NCBI GenBank assembly: GCA_027600665.1
Contig: JADGJL010000030.1
Location: 1 to 64,000, forward strand
Length of the DNA: 64,000 nt
Source: Irineochytrium annulatum
Lineage: Eukaryota; Chytridiomycota; Chytridiomycetes; Chytridiales; Chytridiaceae
Direction: 5' to 3'
The notes below the pieces were generated by a model. The model did not search any database. It was not told the origin of the DNA and was given only the letters and a program-made list of their open reading frames with translations. Shown here in pieces: positions 22,271 through 36,314 of this stretch. A program made the translations under genes and the position numbers. The first letter of the stretch is position 1. The number at the start of each line of letters is the position of its first letter.

Positions 22271-25200
22271 CTAAGGCATCAGAAGATTTGGCACGTCTTG
22301 GCGGAATTCAGATCCAAAAGTCGTCTTGTCCATCTGTGAATATGTCAGGCTAGTGCCGCTACATGAGGGTTACTCACGTCCGAGAACATCTGCCTCTCTT
22401 GGGAATTTTCCACTAAGGCCCGCCAGTCGTCGTTGTTGCACAACGACGTCGCCTTCCCAAGCACGAACAACGAGCTCTTCGCTCGAGTGAGCGCGACGTT
22501 CTAGTTAAATCAATTAGTAAGCAATGGACTCGAGAGAGAGCGAATACAAAGGAGGGCGTGAACAGAGGAGAAGAACTACCATTCGCCTCTTATCCTTTAA
22601 AAACCCGATAGCTTGCCCTAAAATCGACAGTTATGGGTGATGTACCGTAATAAGATACATACCTAAGCCGGCTCGCACGGTGGATAGAATGATTATATCC
22701 TACTAATGTTTAGCGCAAATGCGAAAATAAAATCAACCTTTTCCTGCCCTTGGAATGCATCAACCTAAACATTGCGATAAGGAGCGCGACCTTTATTGAG
22801 AAACCATACCGTGTTGATCTCAATTGCGGTCAGCGCCTGAGCCCCAAGGCACTCTTTAAATTTATCACGCAGCATCGTCGTCTGCATTTTGTAGGGCGTA
22901 ATAACTCCAATTTTGGACATGAACTGAGACGCAGATGGCAAAGAGATGAGCTCAGATGTTGAAAACAGAGCTTACGCCAGTTTTGGGAAATTTCTTGCAG
23001 ATCTGCGCCACGAGATTTACACAAGCGATAACCTCGTCGGGATTATAAAGGCTGTGACCCGCCCGCTTTTCGCGGCCCCACTCGATGTTAAAGAACGCGT
23101 ACGGAGGGAACTTCTCGTCCGAGTGCCACGGCACCGCTCGGAGCGTGTTCATATTCTCGGCGTCCTCCAAGCGCGAGTCGTAGAACTGCAGCGACGGGAA
23201 CAACGAAATATGTGGGTGCATCCGGTACTGGATGCTACGGGACGATAAGTAAGGGCGACAAGAAACGAATATGTACCTTAGCAAACAAACGCTGTCCTGA
23301 TGCGTGGCCATCAACCGCTGAAACAAGCTCTTCTCGTAACCGAATCGTTGAGCCACGGGTGAAAGAATAGTTGGAGGAAGTTGGCGGGGATCTGCAGCTC
23401 GTATTAACTTTTCGTCTACTTAGGCATAAACGCTCACCTCCAACCATAATACATTTTTTTGCCTTGTATCGCAGAGGGATCAGGGAACTCAACTCGCATG
23501 ACTGACACGCCTCGTCAATAATAACCTTTTATGTCATTAGAGTGAGCAACCGGAGGAAGACTCCGTACCGCGTGGAACTCCAAACCGGCCGTCGTGGTTA
23601 AGACTTCATGACCGGCGCCGCTAAGCGTACCCATACTGCACCCACATCAGTCTATCGTTCTAATGACGCAGAACGTACATAATATCCGCTTCAGAAAGAA
23701 TCTTTCCCCTCAACCTCAGTTTAATAGCCTCAACCGTCCCAGCTTTATCAGCTCGGTCCGCTTTCAGCTTTTTGATGGAAGTGTCCAAGCGGGAGATGTG
23801 CTCGGAAACCGATTTTATTTTCTTCACGACGTCCACGACGTCCGCCGGTGAGGCGGCCGGATCCGTTTCCCTAGCTCTCAGCTTCTTCCGTTCTTCCGAC
23901 AGGTCGGAATGTTCCTTAACAAGCGCATCCCACTTCTCCTGACTAATGGCGTGTTCAGCAGGCAGGCGCTTAAAACCAGGATCGTCCTTCATCATGGCTT
24001 GTATTTGATTTTCCTTCGCAAACATCAGCTAATATAATGTCCATGCTAACTCACCAGCGTTAAATCGCGTACTTCCGCGCTGATGCTGTCCGAGCTGCCA
24101 AGTCGAACAAGCTTCGGAGCATAGCTCATCCCCCGCGAGTCCAAAATCCCTAATCGAATACGGCGCACGATTTCGTCGCAAGCCGCGTTGGAGGGCGCGC
24201 AGATCATCAGCTTGTCCCTTTTTACAGACGTCGCCGGCTTCCCCCCGGGAATCGCAATAGGTTTCGCGGTCGTTGTCAGCAGAGAGCCAACAAGACCAAG
24301 AATCGTCTTGGTTTTCCCTGCCAATGTTAGTGAGTCTGCATGCACGCGTCTTCATACCCGTCCCCGGGGGTCCTTGAATCAGAACAAAACCAACAGGTTG
24401 CTGCGATGCAATGAGGATCGCCTCCGCTTGAGGTTCGTTCACACCAAAGGTCTGAATCGTCTGCTGCACTTGCGAGTCACTCAAAATTGGCCGGTCGCGG
24501 TCGAACGGGCTCACAATTTCGTTGCAAAGCGGCAAATTCGGCAGCGTCACCAGCGAATTAAACTCACGGACGAGCGTGGTAATGGAAAAGATGTTGACCA
24601 TGGACCAGTGCGAGCTCGGATGTAACGCGTGAATGAGATCTTGGCGCCCACTTGGGGTAATACGAGCAACGATTGTGGCCTCGCTCCGCTGGATCTTCAC
24701 CGAGCGAATCAAAGCCATCACACGATGCTTTTTCTTCGACCTCTCCGACTCCAACAAGACGACATCGTTTTCGCCAAGCTTTCTTCGTCTCGCTTCCTCG
24801 ACATCAAAGTTGAATGTCACATCTAAATTATAATGTTGGCATTAGACTTCGGCAGGGTCATTTGAGTACAGCATTACCGCTAAAATCATCCAGCATCAAA
24901 GAAGTTTGGACGGTGACCGACGTTTTCTTCGCGAAATCCGTCAACTCTCGTGAAGTCTTGAACTGCTCCCAACATTCGAGCAACAGGAATGGCTCAAATA
25001 CGGCCGCGTACTCCTCAAGTGAAGCGAACGAATCGGGGATCTCCGAAATTGTGAGTGAGAAGTTCGGCGGCTTCTCCCCCTTTGAGTCAATGTCCCATCC
25101 GAGAAAAAACTTGAAGAACGAATTGATGTTCCGCAATGGACCGGTGGGCTTCTTCAGTGAGATCGGCGCCCGTCGGGCGTCAGGCTTCCTCTTCTTCGTA

Positions 25201-27375
25201 TTGATTTCGTTGTTCGACTCGTCTAGCATGATGATGGACCGCTTCGGACGCTCTGGCGAAATATCGTTCGCCAATGATTTAAGTCCTCCGTCCTCGTCAT
25301 CACCGGTAATGTCACGAACGTGCACGACCTTCCGAATGACGTTATCGCGCCGTACCTCCGCATAGTGCTCCTGCCGAAGTTGCGAAAGTTTCGAATTCGG
25401 TTTTTTGCTGACGGGCTTCACCGGTGCCTTTTCCACTTTCTTGTTAACCATCGTAGGCAGCAAAGGAGGAGCGAACGACGTTGACGAAGTCTTCGCCCAA
25501 CCCAAGGTGGATTGCACGGTTGCTGTGGGGCGGTTCTGTGCCTCCGCCGATAGAAGCAACCTCGACTTCACCAGCGCGCTCGCCCCACTCCCGCTGGTCG
25601 GCTCCAGGTCTACAGCCATCGGCATCCCAATCTCGCCATCATATTTCTTTGACCACTCTTGAAGGCTGTCCTTCTCCGTCTGCGTAAGATGCGATTTCAA
25701 ATTCCCGCGCCAGTAATTCCGTATGGCCTCCACGAGCGGCGACTCCAGCTTGAAGTTTAGGCTCAACGATATCTCCAACATCCTCACGACCACCTCCGTG
25801 CAATCTGCGCGTAGCTTCTCGTCGTGCACCCTAAACCATTGCATAGCGGCCCAAATGGCTTTCACAAACGGCACGGAGGCGGACGTGACGCCTTTCGATG
25901 TAGACAACAGGACCTTGTGCTCCTGAAGCAAGAATTTCGCAAAATTCAGCGTCCGTTGAATAGTATCCTTCACATGATTTTTCAATTTAATATCCTGCTT
26001 TGCCCATTTCACGCTCGATGCTAAGAGCGCGTCAATAAACGGCCACGCCTTGGTCCAGACTTCCGCCTTGTTGACGTTGTACCTCGTCGAGGGAAGCACG
26101 GCCTCCATCACCTCTACCATGACCTTGAGGACTTTTAATGCGCTGTTGAGCAGTGGCGGCCCCAAGGAACAGTGATCACGAAACGCGTCCAGAATGTCCA
26201 AATAGATGTTCCAAAACAGCTCTCTGTCGACTGCCGACAATGCGTTTAAGTACAAGGCAGCGCTATCACTCCAGATTAACCTCGTGCGACACCGACAAAT
26301 GAAGGGGATACCCACTTATCAGAATTAACTAACTTCCGTAGCGCGTCATTCGACAAGGACGAAACATTTTCATTCGGAGACACCAAGCAATACAGAATGT
26401 GTGGACCGACGTGGAGAGAAAGGTTTCTGATATCACTGACGCTTCTCTTCCGAAGATTCTCCGCGACGGCATCCCACACGACCGTCATCGCCTTATTAAA
26501 GATGCCAATAATGTCTTGTTGTTTGGCGTTCGGAGCTTTTGGCAGGGACGACGGTACAACAGTGTTAAGCAACGATAGTCGCCGAAAGTGGCGAAACAAA
26601 TGACCGACAAATCCCCACTGGATTACAACGGACTTAAGCCCCGTCCATACGGCCATGTGCAAAACCTCTTTATCTTCCTCGCGGACGGAATCCGAGTAAA
26701 TGTCCTGATAGGTCACTTCTAGCCAATCAACCTAAAGACAACCGTCAATACTGAGTGATCAATAAACGTTGCTTTATTCAATAAGCAAAGCGTACATCAG
26801 ACTCCAGACATTCATCCACAATTTGCATGATTGCAACTTCAGAGGGATCCGATGTATCGCAAGCCTTTAGCATCGCGGCGGCGGCCTCGCTAACAAGTAA
26901 CTTCGGAATGCCCATGTCCTCGCGCTTGCTCAGCAGCGGGATGACGGCGAGCTGGTGGAAGCGCGATTTTGCTACCTTAGTCCAACTCTCGGACTCGATT
27001 ACAAGACCGTCGATGTATGCGAGTCCAATGTCCTTCTCCGGCCCGACGACGACCGCCTCGAGTACCTGCGGCATCCACTGAATCAATGCTCGCGTCAGAT
27101 TCAATTACCCTGGGTGGAGTAAGTTATACCTTAAAACACATTTCCAACAAATCCGGCTTGTCCTCATCATCATCCACGTCGACCGGAATCGGCAATGGCG
27201 ATGACACCGCCTTCAAAAAGTCGGGGTGGCTCGTTACAAAGCCCGCGACTTCCAGCCGCTCAACCTCCTCCGTCATGGACGAGCCTGACTCCAGCGACAG
27301 CGTCCATGCGTCCAGAGCCTCCCAAAAAGGCGAGTCCTCCGGCAGGCCAGCCGCGGTGCATAGAACGTCCGCCAT
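22271..27375 (-). CDS. SEN1: Sen1-like superfamily 1 RNA/DNA helicase
   Basis: The 5.1 kb spliced gene gives a protein of roughly 1,500 residues. The N-terminal half is alpha-helical (MADVLCTAAGLPEDSPFWEAL at the start; exons around 24.9-27 kb). It matches the helical-repeat scaffold of Sen1. The helicase half begins near 24820. It has the Q-motif region NEPQAEAILIA and P-loop GPPGTG|KTKTI, split by an intron (24318-24358). Further motifs are MICAPSNAACDEI, then ADIIMGTLSGAGHEVL, VIIDEACQSCELSSLIPL, and the QYRMHP motif. The C-terminus reads VALTRAKSSLFVLG and ends after a final intron in NLLMP. Sen1 unwinds RNA:DNA hybrids and terminates non-coding and some coding transcription by RNA polymerase II; senataxin is the animal relative. 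Motif II is DEAC where DEAA is usual. Confidence 0.92.
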
Positions 27376-28915
27376 CGGAGTCTGATGGCAACCGCGGGAG
27401 GTACAGACTAGGGACGTCGCGGGGCCCTTTCGAAGGAGAAGGTGCGAAGTCAGGAACGTGTATCAAGTGACCACGGGTCCGGCGATGGTAATATCGACGC
27501 GAACGGGACACCGGGGAGGGCTGGTGGAAGAAAACCAAAGGCCCTCCACATGAAGTGAGAAAGGATCTAAACGATTGAAGCAACAAGCCTCTTACACAAC
27601 AAGCCACATCACCATCCAGCCTAAATGGCCAATCTTTTCGCCACCAGGAAAAGTGTTTGTTGTTGTCGTTTCTGGTTATCTTCCTTCCAAAGTGGCAGGA
27701 TAGGCTCGGCGCGGCTGCCCTTCGTTGTGGCCTTTTGCAACTTGTGCTATCAATTACACAGTCTTTTCATAGCATGCATTATTTCATGCAATCTACAAGC
27801 CGAAATTAGATGCAACAGACATCGGACATCGCGACCCTGTATTCATTCATGTGACCAAACTGGTCGAGTGTAAACTGTCAGAATCAATCCCTGGCCCCCG
27901 TCGTCGATCTGCCCGCGCGTCGATTTCCGCTGTCTACGATGGACGATGGACCGGTTGGATCTCACAGCCTCGTCTTCTCGTCGGAGATCGAGGTGGGATG
28001 CTTATGGCGTCGTTTCTTTCCGTTGGGCGCCTCATTCGAGATAGGGCCCCCGGCATGCTGGCGGCGCTTGCGGCGACGTTGCTTTTCTCCTGCGGCGCTG
28101 GGATGCGGCGGCGAGACAGGCATCCTTTGCTCACCTGATCGTAACGCAACCTTCGATTTCTTATTGGACGTTCGTTTTGGACTTGCGAGCTAGGCTCCGC
28201 TTTGCGGGGACGCTCATTGGGCATGGCGCAGAGGACGGATACGGCGTTGACGGCCACCTCGCCGGTGTCTAAGCAGCACGTTCTTCTCTTGTTCCTTGCT
28301 GGGGAGCCCCCGCACATTCCGGCGCTTTCACTTTCGTGATCTTCGCAGCGTCTGAGGAGGCGATCAGTCCGAGTTATGAATTCCTTGTAACGATTGGATT
28401 TATCAATTACTTTTGAGTTCTGTTCTCTCATTATATTACTTATGAGTCTCCGATAAACCATTCAAGGAATAAAGAATCAATTAGTGAAAGGCAGGGATGA
28501 GGGCCGGCGCGGGACCTCATGAGCACACGGACAGAATCGTGGCATTTTCTTGTCACCCTTGCTCGTGCGCGTCGCTCGAGCGTTAACGTGTGTGGACGCA
28601 TCCAAATCCTCCTGACGCCGCTGCGTGTGTGCACATGTGCTACGAAGTCTGTGTAAATAGGTGGCCGACGGACAGGTGTGTATAGCATTTATCCTCGAAG
28701 TCCCGAGACTTAGCTGTGTACAGTTATGGGCGTGTGGGTATGTCGAATTGATCCCTGCGCCAGCTGATCCTCATGTTGTAAATTTGGACACACGATGCTG
28801 TTACTTTGTTTATTTATGAATTAACACACACAATAATTATTTCTGCGCCGGCCCAAGACATAAATCAACAGCCCAACCCGCGGCAATACGATGAGCGGGA
28901 GTTGGCGCCTATTGC
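27376..28915. other. Intergenic region with unassigned open frames
   Basis: About 1.5 kb between the Sen1 start and the DDB1 stop. The longest open frame is 27934-28461 on the minus strand (Arg/Ser/Pro-rich, no motif). Plus-strand frames at 27851-28138 and 27939-28193 overlap it, one containing a short hydrophobic run (MLAALAATLLFSCGAG). None has convincing domain content or clear splice links, so I do not call a gene. The left part should contain the Sen1 promoter. Confidence 0.35.
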
Positions 28916-31900
28916 TCACCCAAGTTCCTCAATTATTCTTACAACGTCGTCACGAGCAGCTTGCATCGGATGACCACCTCCTTTCCCGGCCAAGACGTTG
29001 TTCATGTCATCCGCACTCATGCGCAGGAACCTTTGTATGAAGTCGCCGTCAAGAAACCCGATTGATTCAACCACGCGCGTCTCATTCCTGAAGGTACGCC
29101 ACCTGAGCTAATATCAGCCGGATTTATACGATATATCTAAACTTACTCCGAGTGCTTAAACCCGCCAACACTAGAGACGTACTCCGCCATGTTCCGTTGC
29201 AGCTCACTGAGAACGCTGGAAGACTGTTCATCTAAATTAACCACCGTCCCTATCATTCCGTTCGCGGAACAGAATAGCAAGCCCTCTGGACGCAAAGCGT
29301 TAGTCTCATGCGTCTTCATCGACAGCGACCCTTTTAATAGTTATATACGTTACACATATAAGCTGTACCTTTACGGAAGCGATTAACAGACTCTCCTAAA
29401 TGGTATTGTCCAGTTATCTCCAGCCTGCGCTTCTCAGAATCGGACGCCCCATCGCTCTGCTTCCGTAGGGAGTACAGATTGAAATTATGCTCTCCGACAA
29501 CGTAGTTGTCCTCGTCAATGAACTCCAGCGCCGTAGTCCACGCTGGAATATAATCACGCGAGAGCTCTTCCAAAGATCCCTTGTCATCTCGATATACAAT
29601 TAAAGAGGCCGAGCACATCAAATCGCCAACAAGAATGAAGTCGCCTCGTGTTGCCACGCTGATGATCAAAGTTTGGCCGGAGTGACTACAATGCAGATTC
29701 AAAGATCGCTCGCCGGTTGATTTGGTCAATTGCCACTCGAACAATTGCAGCTACTGCATGTCAGGAAAGCATTCGTGCCCACTGAAGAACAACCTTTGCA
29801 TTCACGGACGCCAGCAGCTTCCCATTATATGAGGTGAGAGAGCTTACACCCCCTTTCACAGACAGTGTTTGGACAAGCAGCAGCCGCCTCCGGTTCAACG
29901 AGTCAACTTGGAAGACAAGAATTCTTCCACTCTCGGGATTATGCTCTGTCGGTAATACAACCGCGGTACCAACGACGTAATAAAGCACGTTATCGTTGGC
30001 GAAAGTCACCGCAGCAATACTTTGACAAAACTCGTTCGTGTCAAGCTTGTAACTGTCCAGTGCTGGTCAACGTATAAGCAGGAGCAAGACAACGGGTTAT
30101 GATATGCCTTCAAAGGAAATGTCGTCGTAAATTCGAAAACTGGACACCTCCTCCACGTCGTCTTTCGCAGGACTGAAAGTTGTTAAGACGCCAAAAGTTT
30201 TCGAGTGCTCGTGATAACAAATCCTTCGAGGAGTTTCATTGATCGGGAACTCCCGAATATGAAGCCGCTGAATTTTGTCGATAGTGCCCAGTTTAATACC
30301 CTTTTCCGTGACAACGGCAATCCCCGACGGCGTTGTTTTTATTCTAAATGGCGACATCCCCAGCACGTCCTGAGTAAATGTACATTAGAAGTGCAAATGA
30401 AACCATTGCACACTTTTAGATTTAAACTGGAGTACAGGATCTTCTGGTTTGGAGTACAGCTGATTATAGACGGTCGTTCACATGCGGCAAAAATGTGCAA
30501 CTCTCCTTCCGCAAGGAATGGAATGAGATTAATTGGCTGGCTTCCCAGGGAAATTCTTTTCGGTTCCGAAAGCCCTCTCCGTTTCTCGTCAAAGGTGAAC
30601 GTATATAACATTCCGTCCCCTAGCGCCACTAGAAGGTAATCCACGTTACCTAACGTTGCCATCAGCACAGAACGAGGCAACGTATCTGCCAAACAATTAA
30701 ATGCAGCTTAAATAACAACACTCAACCTGTGAACGATTCAATAACAAAATCATCCAAACTCGGTAGCGTGAGGAGCTTAACGCATATATCCGACCAGAAA
30801 CCCACAGCACAGAGATTCGTACTGGCTTGAGAGGCGTCACCCAACGGACGTATGTTCACGCAGGAAACCTCGCTCGGCATCGTTTTTCGTCTGCACGTAC
30901 TACCGTCAGCGCATGGAACAGGGAAGAAACGTACATGATTTCTCGCAATGTATGACCAGTAAGGGCAAAAAAAACCAAGGTGCCGCCGCCAAGGGCCACC
31001 AAAACCTGAGTTAGGTTCGCAGACGCGTGATTGATCTTTTGTCCCGCCGGAGCAGGCCATTCTGTAACCAATGTCGTCCGTTCGACCCCTCCGTTTAAAT
31101 CTATAAGTAGGAGTCGGGCAGGAGTAACCTTTATCACCAATCAATCCTTGCGTCGAGAAAAAGTGTCTATCTCACCTGTAGAAACAGTCCACCGCTCATG
31201 TTGTAGCAGAGAACTGTCCTTTCGTTATAAGCCAAATGTGCGGGTTCAACCTCCCCTAAATCGCCGTCATTATCAACACCAAGGTATTTTGTTTCAGTCA
31301 AAAATGAAAGCACGAGAAATTCGTCCACCCTGGGACCACAACGTCAGATATGTTTCGCCTAAGAAACCCCATACGTTGTATCCCTAGGATTTATCGCGGC
31401 CCAAACACCTTGCAGCCCCTGCATGTCTAACGCGGCGACCTCGTCAATCCCAATCCCATTCCGTATTACTCGGATGCTGCCGTGTTTCTGAAAGTTGCAG
31501 CAAGCAACCATTTGCCCATGTCCTTGCCGCTCCACATCAACGACACAAAAGTCGACAATTGGACCAAGATTATCAAACGTTTGAACAACATCGAAAGCGC
31601 TCTCGCAAATCGCTTCCTCATTCATTCGAAGCAGCTGAGATGGGCCGTGGTGGGATCCGATAAAAACAAGGCCGTCGCCGAGCCAAGAAATACTCGAAGG
31701 TAGGGATATTTCACCCAAGGGCGTCAACAGCACGGTTCTCCCCAGCTCCATCAAAAACAATGTTCCCACAAAATCTCCCAACAAAAATCTTCTTCCCTCA
31801 CGGTCCACAGGCTCATATCTACACTGGGTATAAATTGTTGCCAAACGACGCAAATTACTCACACAACCATTATGGTATCGATATGAGTGGTAGCGGGCTC

Positions 31901-32992
31901 CGTTACGCCTTCCGGGAAGAATTTTATGCTTCGATCGCTAATTAGAACGAAGCCGCCGCCTGAGCCTCGTTTTAGACTGGACGTGCCACTCAGCACTCAC
32001 CATTCTCCTGCCTTACAGGAATAATCATGTTTGTGCCAGGATCCACCGTGACGGCCGTGCCCTTCAACTTAGAGTCTCTTTCTAATGAGCTTATACTGTA
32101 AAACTTTAAATGTCGCCTGTAATTGTAATCTTGCGAGACGGCGGCTACGGTCGGCTTTGAGCCTGGGGGCCCGTGAAGGAATGCAATAGTAACCAGGTTC
32201 AGGTCGTCCAACCTAGGAGACGCATCAACATGATCACGTCATTGCACAACCAACAAGGAGAGCGTACTTTGTGTTAAACGTAACTCCGACATGGCTCGCT
32301 GACGCCGATTTCCTGCGTTCGCCCGTTTTTGAGTTTGCTCGACTGCTTCCGGCCAAACCGCTACCAAGGGAACTATGACCAGTGAACCAGTCGCCGTCGT
32401 CTTTCGCAAACGGTATTGAAGGCCCGTGGAGTATAATTTTAAGCATGCCCTCATACATATGCACCGCGGTCATACGATTTGCGTGGTCCATAATTCCTAG
32501 CTGGCCCACATCTATACAATAGGTCACACTATGAGCAAACGCGCTAGCGGCAAAACTCACTTGACGGTTGTCCTTGTTTGTCCTTTATGTCCCCGCTCCC
32601 ATCAGTGACCCAACCCTGACGTCGCGTGTCCCATGACAGTACGCAGAATGTATAGCTCTCGGTTGAAATGAACAAAGAATCCGTATCCCGACCCTGATTG
32701 ACCGCTTAGAAAACACTTGCAGCAGAAATCCGTGCGGACCTCAGCGCGAAAGATGTGAAGCACCGCGATTCTTCCAAAGATGTCCTCATCTTTAACAAGC
32801 CGAAGCTCCCCATCAATTACGGTGTGAAGCTCAAAGTGAGTCGCTTTGCTATATCGTATGTTAAAGGAGAATGACGCCTCATGTAAAGGGCTTTTACCTG
32901 ATCACAACATTCGTGTGGTGCGGCCCCGTAAACGACCCGACAGCCGACCGGCTGACACCATCCGGCGGCCGTATCGAGGAGGTGTAAAGCAT
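28916..32992 (-). CDS. DDB1: DDB1, damage-specific DNA-binding protein 1 / CUL4 adaptor
   Basis: About 1,130 residues in many exons. The start MLYTSSIRPPDGVSRS at 32992 continues as FTGPHHTNVVISKATHFEL after a 49-bp intron (near 32847-32896). Then come IFGRIAVLHIF and YTFCVLSWDTR across further introns. Middle exons include GDFVGTLFLMEL, WLGDGLVFIGSHHG and SIRVIRNGIGI. Later ones include RPLGDASQASTNLCAVGFW and RSVLMATLGNVDYLLVALGDG. The C-terminal propeller and helical tail have LLASVNAKVVLQW, RGDFILVGDLMCSASL, and the last motif VVRIIEELG. DDB1 is a three-propeller protein that links substrate receptors to CUL4-RING ubiquitin ligases, acting in DNA repair and replication control. The length and the order of all blocks match the family. 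CPSF160 and SF3B3 share the fold, but the SIRVIRNG and ISKATHFEL segments fit DDB1. Confidence 0.92.
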
Positions 32993-34270
32993 GCTCGCCC
33001 GAGAGGCTATTTACGATCGGACAGCGGCAGCCGATAATGGACCAATCAAGCCCTTGTGATTTACTTCGGGATATCGGAAGTGTGTTGACTGTCGCGTCTA
33101 ATCGGTTGCTAACCCACTCAGGATTTGGCAAGTGGTCTCTGTCGTCGTTCAAACCGGGTCATGGTGTTGAGAATTTGCGGGATAACAGCGTAGATACGTT
33201 CTGGCAGTGAGCAGATGTCGAGAGATTTTTTCTGAACACATGCAGGTCTGATGGCCCTCAGCCTCACTGGGTCAACATTCATTTTCCAAAGAAGACCGCT
33301 GTTCAGGTTTGCTGGTGTCACTTCCTGTACTTGTAACAATGTTAGCAAGTTTCAATATATGTAGACTTCAAGCAGGACGAGTCCTACACTCCCAGCAAGA
33401 TATCTATTCGAGCAGGTAGCAGCGTGCAAGATTTGCAGGTGAAAAGCACGCACGTCGACAGTTATAACACTGCATGCAGGAAGTAAGTCAAATAGAGTTG
33501 GAGGAGCCTTGTGGATGGGTTGACCAAGACATTACCGAGGGAGGGTCGATGATGGTGCGTAATTGCTTCTTCACATTGAACCTAAAATCACGGAGGAGCC
33601 ACTTAGAACCAATATCATCCAATTAGCCATCATTTCAAACCACCAGAACGGCAAAGATACTCACATACGTCAGGTCAAACTGTATTCATCGCGATTGTAA
33701 GAACGTTTATGGTTAACTGGACTGATTTTATATAAAGGGCGCCGTTTTCTGTAAGCACAGATTATCCTCCGTTTCAATCGGTGGATTTTCAAATGTGGGT
33801 GGAGATATCACTTCCTTGTATTCATTTCTCCGCAGGTATGCTACCATTAGATGAGGCAGGTGACTCAGCGGAGCTGTATGAGCTTACCAAGAAGCCTGGC
33901 GATGTCGGCGGCGTAATTGTTGCAACTCACAAAGCGGAGCCGAACCGCGATGGAATGACTCGACGCGTGTACCAGGGTCGGCAGACTGAGCACATTTACA
34001 CGGCCTTGCGCGTGGTACATGAGGCGCATATTGAACCGCTATAGCATACTCTTATGGCAGAAGTTGTATTGAGGGTGTACTTTATAATAAATTTGGCTTG
34101 CACATCAGCTTCGGTACATTCTTGCGGAAAACGTTGACCAGGGTACCAGAATCGGCCGTTACAGTCCGATTTCACCAAATTGCGTTGTCGGACCAAGTGG
34201 TTCGCTTCTTTGGCCAGACGGCAACAACGGAAAAGCTGCAGGGAAGCTGCCCGAGTACATCGCTCCGTAA
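32993..34270. other. Intergenic region between divergent DDB1 and CDK1
   Basis: About 1.3 kb separating two divergent starts, so it should contain both promoters. Open frames on the minus strand at 32817-33152 and 33118-33348 have no family features. The first lies out of frame with the DDB1 exons. One plus-strand frame (33781-34044) is listed separately. No repeats or RNA genes were seen. Confidence 0.4.
33781..34044 (+). CDS. Small hypothetical protein (uncertain)
   Basis: An 87-codon open frame lies in the DDB1-CDK1 gap. Its second half reads like globular protein (DAGD-like acidic start, then GGVIVATHKAE and TALRVVHEAH). The first 18 codons end in ctccgcag, which could be a splice acceptor, so an upstream exon or no gene at all are both possible. 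I recognise no domain. Evidence is limited to composition and frame length. Confidence 0.25.
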   Translation: MDFQMWVEISLPCIHFSAGMLPLDEAGDSAELYELTKKPGDVGGVIVATHKAEPNRDGMTRRVYQGRQTEHIYTALRVVHEAHIEPL

Positions 34271-35512
<1,242 letters not shown>

Positions 35513-36314
35513 GAGAGGTCTTATGTGTAGTTATGCAGTTTACTTTGAATTTTATGGAGGTATGCACTTTTTGTAGTTAAGAGATTTGACTTCCGCATCG
35601 CTCGCAACTAAATAAGACTATTTTGGTTGGCCTTCATTCAGTCTCGTTCGTGTTGATGATTAGGGTTACAGCAGAGTAACGGAGTGTTAAGTTGCGCAGA
35701 GGGGGTTGACTTTGTCAGGATGGGTGGAGCACGTGAGTAGTTAACGAAGATGAGGAGACAGGGGTCCTATGATGGGACAAGACGGTAGAATAGATTTTTT
35801 CTCTCCTTTAAAGCTCACCTTTGAGCCCGTTTTCTATTCATCTCGCCCTATCCTGCTGCTCTGCTCTTTGTTTCGCTCCCTCGGAGCCAAACAAACTCCA
35901 GACGATGCGATGACACGTTGTTCAAGAGAGGACGATATCAAAACCAAGCGCATATGAGTAAATCGCTGTCGGGTTGGTTCTTGATGAAAGCGCTCGACTG
36001 TACCTGAGTGCAGCCTGCGCTTGCAGTTGCTGACGCACACGGAGGGGCAGTCGCGCTCAACGAAAGGCAGTCTGCTGAACGCTCGAGTCATAACAGACCC
36101 TTGGCCATGCGAGACATGCGAGAAAGAAGCTGGCGTTTGGAGATGAGGCCAGCCGTTGCACCTCTTAAAGGATCGCTGTCACTCCCCTCTCAAGCGGAAC
36201 TGTAGTGCCCTCCCCTTCGGTATTATTCTAATATGTACTGTGATATGCAAGCAAACTCGTCTATATGCTATATAAATGACCACATCTGCAAGATTAAGGT
36301 TAACCTGATCACCA
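35513..36314. other. Intergenic region between convergent genes
   Basis: About 800 bp between the stops of CDK1 (plus) and the dynein-2 heavy chain (minus), so mainly 3' UTRs. Short open frames on both strands (35769-35957, 35834-36091, 36008-36205) show no motif. Nothing else was seen. Confidence 0.45.

Noticed and set aside
27934..28461. 175-codon minus-strand frame
   Set aside because: Arg/Pro/Ser-rich with overlapping frames on the other strand and no motif or splice partner; kept only as a note in the intergenic entry.
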